Source of the DNA: Mitosporidium daphniae
Taxonomy: Eukaryota > Microsporidia
Direction: 5' to 3'
Assembly (NCBI RefSeq): GCF_000760515.2
Contig: NW_013546158.1
Location: 1 to 26,737, forward strand
Length of the DNA stretch: 26,737 bases
Position numbers and translations under genes: made by a program. The notes beneath the pieces were generated by a model. The model was not told the DNA's origin and made no database searches. It saw only the letters and a list, made by a program, of their open reading frames with translations. How positions within the stretch are numbered: position 1 is the stretch's first letter; each line of letters opens with the position of its first letter. Below are positions 19,264 to 26,553 of this stretch, piece by piece.

Positions 19264-20459
19264 ATGGCTAAAAATTCGGCATTGCTAGTAGGTCGACCGC
19301 CACCACCATCATTTTCAATGTAGGTCTCCACTTCCCGGTTCTGGTTTAACTACAGACATGCGGCAAATGTGCTTTCAGTATACTATATTTTGAAAAAATT
19401 TGGGTATTCCGACGATAGGATTCTTCTGATGTTGTCAGACGATATCCCGTGCAACTCGAGAAACAAAGAGCCGGGGTGTGTGTATAACCATTACAACCGA
19501 AACGCCGATCTATTTGACGATGCGCCTGAGGTCGATTATAGCGGGGACCAGGTGACGCTTGATTCGTTCCTCTCTGTGCTCAAAGGTGCGATTTCCGCTT
19601 TTACCGGGCAAACTAGATAGCTTTGATACGAACACCCCGCTTTCCAAAAGATTGGTAGCAGATGAGAATACGGACTTGCTAATTTATTTGACCGGTACGC
19701 CATCGAAATAATGCAATAGGCCACGGCGGTGAGGGGTTTTTGAAGTTCCAAGATTCCCACGAAATTACGGCTAACGAGCTTGCAGATGCCATTCTGCACA
19801 TGTACACCAATAGGAGATTTAAGTCCGTACTGCTGATCATCGATACATGCCAGGCCGAATCGATGACTCGGCTGATATCGGCTCCCCAAGTGATCAGCAT
19901 CACCAGCAGCAAAATCGGCGAGTCCTCATACTCGGTACATCATATGCGGGGTAACCCCAATTTAGCACCATGTTGACAGCCTGCTGGGTGTTCCGGTGAT
20001 CGATCGATTTACCAACCATTTGCATTCGTATCTTTTGAAGTACGTCAAGAACCCCGCATCCTCGCCCTCGCTGCACGATTTTGTGGCGTCTTGGGATGGG
20101 GTTGAGTTCCATTCAACGCCCACAATTATGCTCTCCGATGAGAACATTGACATTGAAAAGGTGTCTTAAATGGCGTTTAACGGTAGGTTGCCATGTCGAC
20201 GTTTTTTGTTCCCCAAAAGACCAGTTTGAGAAACGTCAAATTTGAAAAGTTCACAAGTGCGTCTCGATTTAATCCGATCGCCGCATATTCATACAGGCCT
20301 CTCGTTTGTGGACAGATTTCGGAAAGGCCATCGATCTCGTTTGTGCTTCAGGATCAAGATTTTTCCATGCTCTACTTTGCGTTTATCCAGCTGTTGGTGG
20401 CGATCATCACCATCGGGGCCGTGTGTGTTTTCGCATACTCAAAACATATTAAAAAATAG
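19264..20459 (+). CDS. GPI8: GPI8/PIG-K, GPI-transamidase catalytic subunit, 6 exons
   Basis: Caspase-fold cysteine protease subunit that transfers GPI anchors to proteins in the ER. About 348 aa (yeast 411). Family wording is strong: STSRFWFNYRHAANVLSVY, DDRILLMLSDDIPCNSRN, EVDYSGDQVTLDSFL, LLIYLTGHGGEGFLKFQD, SVLLIIDTCQAESM, GESSYSHH, VPVIDRFT. The catalytic dyad is His123 and Cys165, 42 residues apart as in human PIG-K. The last exon supplies a C-terminal membrane anchor (YFAFIQLLVAIITIGAVCVF, then AYSKHIKK). Introns: 19288-19323, 19586-19616, 19695-19719, 19935-19965, 20161-20186. Spliced length is 1047 nt. Oddity: the first exon encodes only MAKNSALL directly before the caspase domain, so no signal peptide is visible; an unseen upstream exon cannot be excluded. 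Confidence 0.92.
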
Positions 20460-20505
20460 AGAATTAATCGGAGCGGCTGCGTATTATTTTTACACACTTG
20501 GCCTT

Positions 20506-21322
20506 ATGATTTCAGCATTAAACTACATGATCTCCGTGGTCATTGCCATAGGCCCTGTGCTTACCTATTATCCCCAGATTTTAACGCTGACAAGGCGGCG
20601 GAGCGTGGGGAGCTTTTCCCCCGGCGTTTCTTTCATCCTGGTCGCCTCTAGCATGTTGCGAATATTCTTCTGGTACGCCCGTGGATCCATGACTTTGATA
20701 GGTTTTACAAGCGGTTTCAAATATCCCTGCTGATTCAAAGCATTTTGCTCATCATCCTTCACATAGCCATCTTGACGATAATTGTTTTCTTCACAGACTA
20801 TTTCAATAGCAAGGTATCAAATTCCGATGGCAGCGATCCTCTGGTTTCGAAAGGCCAAATCGAAAATAGGGCATTTCGCGACTGCAAAAGGTATCCCAAG
20901 TTCCACCACTTTATTTACATCATTTTGGCCCTTTTTGTTGTGGCCCTTGTAATAGTGCTGTTTGATTGCAATGGGTGTCCCATGTGTTGCTCCACAGATT
21001 CGGCCTCTTCCAAGACCGCTTCAATTTACAGACTATGGCCCGAGTTTCTTGGCATCTTGGCACTCTTCATTGAGGCCATGCTTCCAATTCCTCAACTCTA
21101 TGCAATAATCCAGCAGAAAAGCACGGAAAACCTCAGGTATGTGCATGTGATCACCACCTTAGTTTGGTTTTAATTCTTGGGTGGTTTTTTGGCGACTTTT
21201 TGAAGCTGATTTATTTCCATATAAACACGACGCCGTGGCAGTTCATAGCTTGCGGGATATTTCAGTTGAGTCTGGATCTGATCATATTGCTTCAATTTGT
21301 CAGGTATAAGGATCCGCTTTAA
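20506..21322 (+). CDS. PQ-loop repeat membrane protein (SLC66A2/Any1-like)
   Basis: About 253 aa with seven likely membrane segments and two PQ-loop motifs: VLTYYPQILTLTRRRSVGSF and EAMLPIPQLYAIIQQKST. SSMLRIFFWFYKRFQISLLI and GWFFGDFLKLIYFHINTTPW match the SLC66A2 (PQLC1)/Any1 group, Golgi/endosomal proteins linked to phospholipid scrambling and flippase function. A hydrophilic loop (about residues 93-125) lies between repeats. Introns: 20673-20701 (29 nt) and 21137-21162 (26 nt); both restore the family sequence (IFFW|FYKRF and TENL|SLVLILGWF), and spliced length is 762 nt. The start is 46 bp downstream of the GPI8 stop on the same strand; an earlier in-frame ATG would lie inside GPI8. Confidence 0.82.
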
Positions 21323-21408
21323 AATCTCATTTTGGAATATACGTCTTTCATCATCGCAAAAAGAGAGTCAAGGGACAGCTCCACATCCTCTACATCAAAT
21401 AAACTCAA

Positions 21409-22087
21409 TTAAATGTTGCCTGCTTTCGACTTGAGGGCGCCGGTCATGGCGACTTTGTGCGAAAGCTCGCTCACATATGCGTCTTGTAGCGTCGACATCT
21501 GGTCGGAGATCTTTTGCACCAGTAGATCGAGCGAATCGTATAATTGCGCTATGGTTTCTAAACGGGTTAGCCAAAAGCGGAGCCGTACTTTTAATCTTTA
21601 AATTAATTTGGAAGAACTCTGAAGAGTACGTTTCTAGAAGCTTATCGCCAGAATGGGCCACAGGCGCTGAAGAAGCCAGCTCAATTAGGTCCAAGTTTGG
21701 CGAGTTTGCTATCAAAAGATCCAAACTTGCATCGGTTTTGCAGCGAAAGTCGTCCACCTCATCAGTGTGTGCACTGGCCTCTTGATCTTTACAAAAAAGA
21801 TCCAAGGTGGCGCTCTTATTGGCAGGTGTGCTGTATTCCTCGTAGTTGGCGGCGCAGATCCTTGTGCTAAACGGAGTGCAAAAAATTTCTTCTTTCATCG
21901 GATGCATGGCAATAGGCTTTGCGGTGTCTGGATCATCGCAGCCACCCTGATTTGGGCTTTGTCGTTTAGCCGGCGCCGGTTTGATCTCTTCCGCAGGTTT
22001 GCGCTTTTTGGATGCCACTGGAAGAGAGCTGAGGATGGCATTGCCTTTCCTAAATCCAAACATTAAAAAAGAAGACATGAAGTGCAT
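21409..22087 (-). CDS. Unrecognised protein with basic N-terminus and C-terminal coiled coil
   Basis: About 215 aa; I do not recognise the family. An N-terminal basic patch (SKKRKPAEEIKPAPAKR) looks like a nuclear localisation signal. A polar middle follows, then from about residue 150 a helical heptad-like segment: GDKLLETYSSEFFQINLKIK, then AQLYDSLDLLVQKISDQM. One intron, 21558-21588 (31 nt, with a GGCTAAC branch-like sequence), switches the frame from an Arg-rich unlikely tail to this coiled-coil tail; spliced length is 648 nt. A second possible 27-nt in-frame intron begins just after the first four codons and cannot be decided by eye. Size and layout are reminiscent of small kinetochore or spindle proteins, but nothing specific supports that. 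Confidence 0.55.
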
Positions 22088-22198
22088 CAATAATGTGCAT
22101 GCATCAACTTATGCTGCATCATCCATTGATTGCCTGGAAATACGTGTGTAATTTGACAAATTTTAATTTTTCCCATTTCCAATTTTTAATTCTTAAAA
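22088..22198. promoter_or_regulatory. 111-bp bidirectional promoter region, coiled-coil gene / NOP16
   Basis: Gap between divergent starts. The NOP16 side (about 22160-22198) carries two TTTTTAAT/TTTTAATTTTT runs directly before the ATG. Promoter role is inferred from position. Confidence 0.4.
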
Positions 22199-22789
22199 AT
22201 GAAAAAAAGAATTCAAAAGCGCCGTCAGAAAGCGCCCACAACAAAAGTAACCCAAAGGCAGCGAAGAACGGTAAAGGTTGCACCAAAGATTACCGGGATC
22301 GATCCATCTTCAATTTGGAACAACGATAAAACAAACTCTGAAAACTACTCCACGCTTGGGATAATTTCCTCGCTCAACAAGCCTCTACATAATAAGCCGA
22401 TCAAATATCAGCTCAGCGGAATTGAGAATATGCTGTTTCCATCAAAACCGACCAGGGAGTCCGAAATATTCGATTCAAATGAGGTAGAATCGGGTGCAAT
22501 TGCGATAAAGTCATTTTTCTTGCAATCGTTTGGAGCCCTGCAAAAGGAGCCACCAAGCGAACAATCTCTTCTTTTTAACAAGCTTCCAAAGACGGATGTT
22601 GAAAAAGAAGCACAGAAAAAAAAGAAGCTTTCAACGTCCATGTGCGCGTATTTAGAAAAGCTCATCAAACTCCATGGAAGCTCTGAATCGGGCCTGAAGG
22701 CCATGCAAAACGACATTGAAAATAACCACCAGCAATTCACTGCGCCAAAGCTGGGCTCTCTATTGAGGCTCTATTCACAAAGTACATAA
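22199..22789 (+). CDS. NOP16: Nucleolar protein Nop16-like
   Basis: Intronless 196-aa protein. A very basic N-terminus (MKKRIQKRRQKAPTTKVTQR) is followed by the family segment around IDPSSIWNNDKTNSENYSTLG (Nop16 consensus: a Trp-containing WDKxxTxxxNYxxLGL). The C-terminal motif YLEKLIKLHGSSESGLKAMQ, then NDIENNHQQFT, corresponds to the Nop16 Y-x-LIxKHGDD-x-AMxRDxKLNxxQxT signature. Nop16 is a late nucleolar 60S assembly factor. With Has1 and the Urb2-like gene it makes a third 60S factor in 7 kb. It converges with the thioesterase gene, the stops being only 11 bp apart. Confidence 0.78.
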   Translation: MKKRIQKRRQKAPTTKVTQRQRRTVKVAPKITGIDPSSIWNNDKTNSENYSTLGIISSLNKPLHNKPIKYQLSGIENMLFPSKPTRESEIFDSNEVESGAIAIKSFFLQSFGALQKEPPSEQSLLFNKLPKTDVEKEAQKKKKLSTSMCAYLEKLIKLHGSSESGLKAMQNDIENNHQQFTAPKLGSLLRLYSQST

Positions 22790-22800
22790 ACTTTTAATTT

Positions 22801-23579
22801 TCATAATTTGTGCAGAAATGTCATAACGTCATTCTCCTCATGAGGGGAAATCGAATGGCCTAGCCCCTTGTACTCTTTGAACTCAACTGACCGGAAAAAG
22901 CTGGAGATTCTACGCGAGCTAACATGGGCCCATTAGATAGGAATAAGAAAATCGGCAGTTCCATGTCCCCAAAACACAGGGACATCAAGACGTATCTGGG
23001 GAGACTCCGAATTCATCGCCGCCGGTGAAAAATCGCTCTTTGCAAACGGTAAATAGGACGAAAGGATAATCAAAGCAGACGGTTTTATGTGGCTCTTCAA
23101 AGATGCATACAGGGAAACCGCACCTCCCTGGGAAAACCCGCCAACAACAAGTTGATTAGACGGGAATCTCTTGGAAAGTGTCTCAATTAAAGATGCAATC
23201 GCAATAGACGAGGATTCAAATCCCTTTCTATCTTCAATAGGCTCTACAGGATCCAAATGGACAATGTCATACCACGAGGGCATCCTCATGCCCCCATTTA
23301 GGGTTACCGGCTGAATTGGGCTATGGCATTAAAAAGGGAACCCCATTACGCATCTGGAAATATAAAGAGAGTATCCGGATGTTCTTTATGGTAATGCTCG
23401 AAAAACGGAGCCCAGCTGCTTCCCGTGTCACCAAGGCCGTGCATAAATACCACCATCTGCCTAAAGGAGCGGGCAGAGGGCAGCTCGGATAACTTTGGTA
23501 TCGAGGCATAAGAGAGACCCATACGCAAAATTGAAAAAAAAATTCCAATTAAAATCGCCATCATGCTTCTTGGGTGCAT
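22801..23579 (-). CDS. Acyl-protein thioesterase / lysophospholipase, interrupted by in-frame TAA
   Basis: Alpha/beta hydrolase of the APT1/LYPLA family, which removes palmitate from proteins. Segments: MVVFMHGLGDTGSSW, APIQPVTLNGGMRMPSWYDI, nucleophile VVGGFSQGGAVSLYASL, FWGHGTADFLIP (acid), then YKGLGHSISPHEENDVMTFL (catalytic His). The N-terminus has a hydrophobic stretch (AILIGIFFSILRMGLSYA) resembling a signal peptide, unusual for this mostly cytosolic family. One intron, 23321-23349 (29 nt). A TAA at 22933-22935 (codon 206 of 250) interrupts the frame between the catalytic Asp and His, yet the homologous sequence resumes in the same frame to a TGA at 22801. No GT-AG intron removes the TAA without deleting the Asp motif. 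It is therefore a nonsense allele, a pseudogene or a base error (Gln CAA would fit). Confidence 0.8.
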
Positions 23580-23702
23580 GATAATATGTATGGCGTTAGG
23601 GTTGGGCCTCGGGTGAATTTTAATTAAATTTGGGGCGGTAGCTCAAGCCTCAAGCTTCGGCTTCGATTGGGTTGCAATCTCAATTTGATTTAATAAAAAC
23701 TC
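23580..23702. other. Intergenic gap, thioesterase 5' side / SGT 3' side
   Basis: A 123-bp gap between two minus-strand genes. It contains TTTTAATTAAATTTGG near 23617-23632, close to the thioesterase start, and a small hairpin-prone CAAGCCTCAAGCTTCGGCTT. No gene is seen. Confidence 0.35.
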
Positions 23703-24572
23703 TTATTTTGGAGGCCCATTTCCCTTCATGCCACTTCCAAGGAATTGGGATGCAAGGTTTGCAATGTTGGGGTTATTTAATAACCCTTTTGCAGCATCAG
23801 AGCTCATGAAATTCTGCGCCATAGACATTAAATTTGGATCGGAAAGTAATGAAGATAGGTCGAATCCTGGAGCATTTGGAGCTGCGTCCTTACTTGAGGG
23901 ATGCTCATTTGATAACAAAGCCTTGGCCTCTGCTAGTTGCGATGTGATTGACTCGTTTGTCGGATCCGCCAAAGAGGCTTTTTCAAGGATATCCACAGCA
24001 GATTTATACTTTTTTTGTGCCAACAGAACAGAGCCCAATCGTACTTGGGCTTTTGTGTATTTGGGATCCAACTCGAGCGCCTTGAGACAGTCTTTTTCGG
24101 CGTTTGATAGTGCGTTAGCATCCTCTGATTTTAGGTGCATCCATGCTGCAGCTCTGTTAGAATAAAAAATAGGCTCGCATGGATTGAATTCTATTGCCTT
24201 TGTATATTCATCAATGGCTAGTTGATAGTTTTTCGACAGGAGAGCTTCGTTTCCTAAAAGAATAAGATCAGGCACTTATGGCTAACCTTTGGACTTGTGA
24301 ATGGACGCCATTTCCTTGTCGACCTGCTTTTGGCTAGCCACGTCTTTACCAGTGCCTTCTGGGCGCAACGAAGCATGGGTGAAAAGCGATTCAAGATCAA
24401 CCGTATGGCTTTCTGAGGCGGAAGAGAGATCGGAAAGGCATTGGATTGCAACTAGATAAAGCTAAATGCCGTCTCAAATACCTTCAAGAGATTCCCTTTT
24501 GTCGAGTGAAAGATTTTCGGCCAGACAAAGCTTTTTCAAATAAGCAATGATTGATGGAAGTAAAACTGTCAT
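23703..24572 (-). CDS. SGT2: SGT-type TPR co-chaperone
   Basis: Homologue of SGTA/yeast Sgt2, which captures tail-anchored proteins for the GET pathway and binds Hsp70/Hsp90. About 268 aa. The N-terminal dimerisation segment (LPSIIAYLKKLCLAENLSLD, ESLEVAIQCLSDL) matches SGTA; three TPRs follow (GNEALLSKNYQLAIDEYTKA, FYSNRAAAWMHL, KAQVRLGSVLLAQKKYKSAV), with a short SEDANALSN insertion. The C-terminus has the NPN/SMAQNFMSS repeat region but no long glutamine/methionine-rich tail. Introns: 24254-24286 (33 nt) and 24452-24481 (30 nt), both supported by SLE|VAIQ and KSKG|NEAL continuity; spliced length is 807 nt. It is divergent from the MscS-like gene. Confidence 0.9.
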
Positions 24573-24650
24573 TAAAAAAAGTTTATGTGAAAATTAAATT
24601 ATCGAAATGTAAAGTTTGTGTTGCCAGGAAGCTTGAAAATAAATTTTCTC
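24573..24650. promoter_or_regulatory. 78-bp bidirectional promoter region, SGT / MscS-like
   Basis: Gap between divergent starts; it contains AAAATTAAATTA at about 24590-24601. Promoter role is inferred from position and the shared AT element. Confidence 0.35.
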
Positions 24651-25286
24651 ATGCGGCAATGTGGCGGTCACCTGCAAGTGTCTTCTCCATTTCAAAATAA
24701 ATCCCACCATCTCGGCGGGAGATATTCGCCTTTAGGCGGCTTTTGCACTCAGCACTTCATAAGGTCGTATTGTTGGCGATTTTTCAAACGGTCTTCACCT
24801 CCCACGGAATCCCCGGATCATTTAGGCGATACAAAGCCAAAGGGATCCAGGCTTGCATTGGGGCCACCGATTGAGCGCCTGATTATCAGGTCCAGAATGA
24901 CGGCAGACACCGACTTGGCGCGGCTTGCTTCCAAAACCATCGCTGCACTTACTTATGGATTTTTAGGCGTTACGGTAATGGGCACGCTTGGAATAGATAC
25001 GACACCCATCATCACTGGAATTGGTGTTACCGGATTTACAATCGGGTTTGCCCTGAAAGAGATCGCAACAAATTTCCTTTCTGGGGTCCTTCTCATGTTT
25101 GAGAAGCCTTTTGAGAAAGGATGCCATCTAAAAATCCACGGGGGAGGAGGGGGTATTGAGGGAACCGTGACGGCGATTGATCTTCGACATGTGCATCTGA
25201 AATTAGAGAACAGCGAGGCTATTGTGCTGGTCCCCTCTTCAGTGGTATACTCAAATCCTTTGTCTGTGACAAAGCGCAATCATTAG
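24651..25286 (+). CDS. Short MscS-like mechanosensitive channel, probable mitochondrial leader
   Basis: Intronless 211-aa protein. Residues 1-50 are rich in Arg, Ser, His and Gly and almost lack acidic residues (for example SHHLGGRYSPLGGFC, RSYCWRFFKRSS), resembling a mitochondrial presequence. Two membrane segments follow (AALTYGFLGVTVMGTLGI; TPIITGIGVTGFTIGFALKE), the second being the pore-lining TM3 of MscS with the GFxxKEIxxNFxSGxxLxxxxPF signature (LKEIATNFLSGVLLMFEKPF). Only the beta domain remains after that (GTVTAIDLRHVHLKLENSEA, VPSSVVYSNP); the large C-terminal alpha-beta vestibule domain is absent. It is much shorter than E. coli MscS (286 aa). Mitochondrial MscS homologues are known in plants (MSL1). 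The start is the first ATG; a GTG-initiated extension of 11 codons is ignored. Confidence 0.8.
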   Translation: MRQCGGHLQVSSPFQNKSHHLGGRYSPLGGFCTQHFIRSYCWRFFKRSSPPTESPDHLGDTKPKGSRLALGPPIERLIIRSRMTADTDLARLASKTIAALTYGFLGVTVMGTLGIDTTPIITGIGVTGFTIGFALKEIATNFLSGVLLMFEKPFEKGCHLKIHGGGGGIEGTVTAIDLRHVHLKLENSEAIVLVPSSVVYSNPLSVTKRNH

Positions 25287-25395
25287 GTTTATAAATTTCA
25301 ATTTAGAGACCAACTTGATAGTTTATTGAATGGCTATCAAAAGGCTCCTGTGTATCTTGATGCTAAACGTGGTGAGTCCAGTTAAAGGGAAAATT

Positions 25396-25688
25396 TCATA
25401 CCACTCCGTTGGTAGAGGCAAGGGCCTTTTCGGCCGACGCCTCATTTACAAATGTTACAAATCCGAACGCACGTGAGCGTCTGTTGTTGCCGTCATAAAT
25501 GAGCTTGAAAGATTAGACATTGCCATATGGCTCGTAGATGTCTTGAAGAGTTTTCTCCGTGGTATACATGGAGAGACCAAAGATACCCAGCACATTCGAA
25601 ATCGGTCCAGTGGAGGTGGATTCGTTCTGCCGGCTTTCCGCCATCTCACCTTCAGCTTCAATTTGGGNATCAAATTCCGGTCACTCAT
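25396..25688 (-). pseudogene. RRM RNA-binding protein with disrupted frame (pseudogene or poor base calls)
   Basis: One RNA-recognition motif is readable: RNP2-like VLGIFGLSMYTTEKTL, then EPYGNV, SFKLIYDGNNRRSRAFGFV (RNP1) and FVNEASAEKALASTNGV, resembling Tra2-type splicing regulators. Two disruptions are seen. A TAA at 25513-25515 falls between GNV and SFKLIYD where homologues have an ordinary residue (GAA Glu would fit). Upstream, the likely start MSDRN is in a different frame from the RRM and the two would be joined by one extra base at the ambiguous N (25668). A second N at 25716 shows the base calls are weak here. The 3' end is uncertain: unspliced it ends at 25396, while a possible 39-nt intron (25363-25401) would extend it to about 25303. 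Confidence 0.6.
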
Positions 25689-25833
25689 TCCAAGTAGACT
25701 GAGTCTCGCTAAATTNGTATCGCATGAAGAGCTTGATAATGCATCGGGTAAGCCTCCTATTCACTGGCAAACATTCCAAAAACCCAATTTAAGTAAAATT
25801 TACGGCTGAATTAATTTTTCCAGTACAATAAGA
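25689..25833. promoter_or_regulatory. Probable bidirectional promoter region, RRM gene / small membrane protein
   Basis: A 145-bp gap between divergent starts. It contains GAATTAATTTTTC about 15-25 bp before the downstream ATG and one ambiguous base at 25716. Promoter role is inferred from position. Confidence 0.3.
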
Positions 25834-26229
25834 ATGCAAGGGTCTATGCTTTCAGTTTTTGGTTATGATAATCTTCCTTTGTCAAACGCCTTTTTTTACA
25901 CGTTTCTAGTCTATTTTATCCTCAACTTTTTGTTTCCAATAAGTCTCAAAAGAACTATTAACATATTATTTTATAATAAGAAAAAATCATCCTCGACTCT
26001 ATTTTGGAAAGATGACAAAGTCAAACGCAGCTTTTTTTGGGCATTCCTTTACGCACTCATGATCGTTATTATACAAGGCCTGGCGGGGGTTTTTGTTTCC
26101 GAAGCTCCTTTAAACCCCCAATATTTAATTCCTATTGTTGGATTCTTTAAAACTTTTATGTCCATCATACGCAAATTCATGCCCAATAAGGATGCCAACA
26201 ACCCTTCAGAGACTCCTAAAAAGTCTTAA
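25834..26229 (+). CDS. Small membrane protein of unknown function
   Basis: Intronless 131-aa protein; I do not recognise the family. Two clear membrane segments (AFFYTFLVYFILNFLFPISL and SFFWAFLYALMIVIIQGLAG) flank a basic loop (YNKKKSSSTLFWKDDKVKR). A weaker hydrophobic stretch follows (YLIPIVGFF), and the tail is polar and basic (KFMPNKDANNPSETPKKS). The positive-inside pattern puts the loop in the cytosol. AATAAA occurs a few bases after the stop. The clean ATG, length and composition support a real gene, but there is no functional evidence. Confidence 0.6.
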   Translation: MQGSMLSVFGYDNLPLSNAFFYTFLVYFILNFLFPISLKRTINILFYNKKKSSSTLFWKDDKVKRSFFWAFLYALMIVIIQGLAGVFVSEAPLNPQYLIPIVGFFKTFMSIIRKFMPNKDANNPSETPKKS

Positions 26230-26553
26230 AAAATAAACTTTGAGTCACGGTTAGATTTCATTAGGATGTTTATTGTATAAGCGGGTTAGGATTAGCGCGT
26301 TTACTAGGCCTGATGCCTTAACAAACGGAATTATGGAAATGGGCACTTGGTTTTGAGACTGCATCAAGTGAAAGCTGCAAAATGTGAGTAGACTGACGAA
26401 TCAGAATGCAAGTGGAATTAAATTTGGTAGTAAAAACATTAAATTCTGAGGCGAGACAAATGTGTATTTGGAGGTAACAAGGTAAAAAGGGGTTTCAAAG
26501 AGATCATATCAATGCAAGTTTAGAAGATAATCCAAAGGGGTATATTCCCTACC
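26230..26553. other. Gap of 324 bp without a supported gene
   Basis: No coding frame is supported. The stretch 26350-26508 contains, in SSU-rRNA order, ACTGCA...GAATCAGAATG...GGTAACAAGGTAA...GGGG...GATCA, which resembles the 3' end of a bacterial or mitochondrial small-subunit rRNA. However, the universally conserved decoding segment ACACACCGCCC is absent, so I do not call an rRNA gene. The remainder probably holds 3' UTRs of the flanking convergent genes. Confidence 0.4.

Noticed and set aside
20193-20459. 88-codon frame as a separate small membrane protein
   Set aside because: A 26-nt intron (20161-20186) joins it in frame to GPI8, whose homologues end in just such a membrane anchor.
20242-20505. 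In-frame upstream extension of the PQ-loop protein
   Set aside because: It overlaps the last GPI8 exon in another frame and carries no PQ-loop similarity.
22924-22982. 57-nt intron removing the thioesterase TAA
   Set aside because: It keeps frame but would delete the conserved HGTAD segment with the catalytic Asp, and is far longer than any other intron here.
25503-25517. 15-nt intron removing the RRM TAA
   Set aside because: GTCTAA...CAAG keeps frame but deletes conserved RRM residues and is shorter than all other introns.
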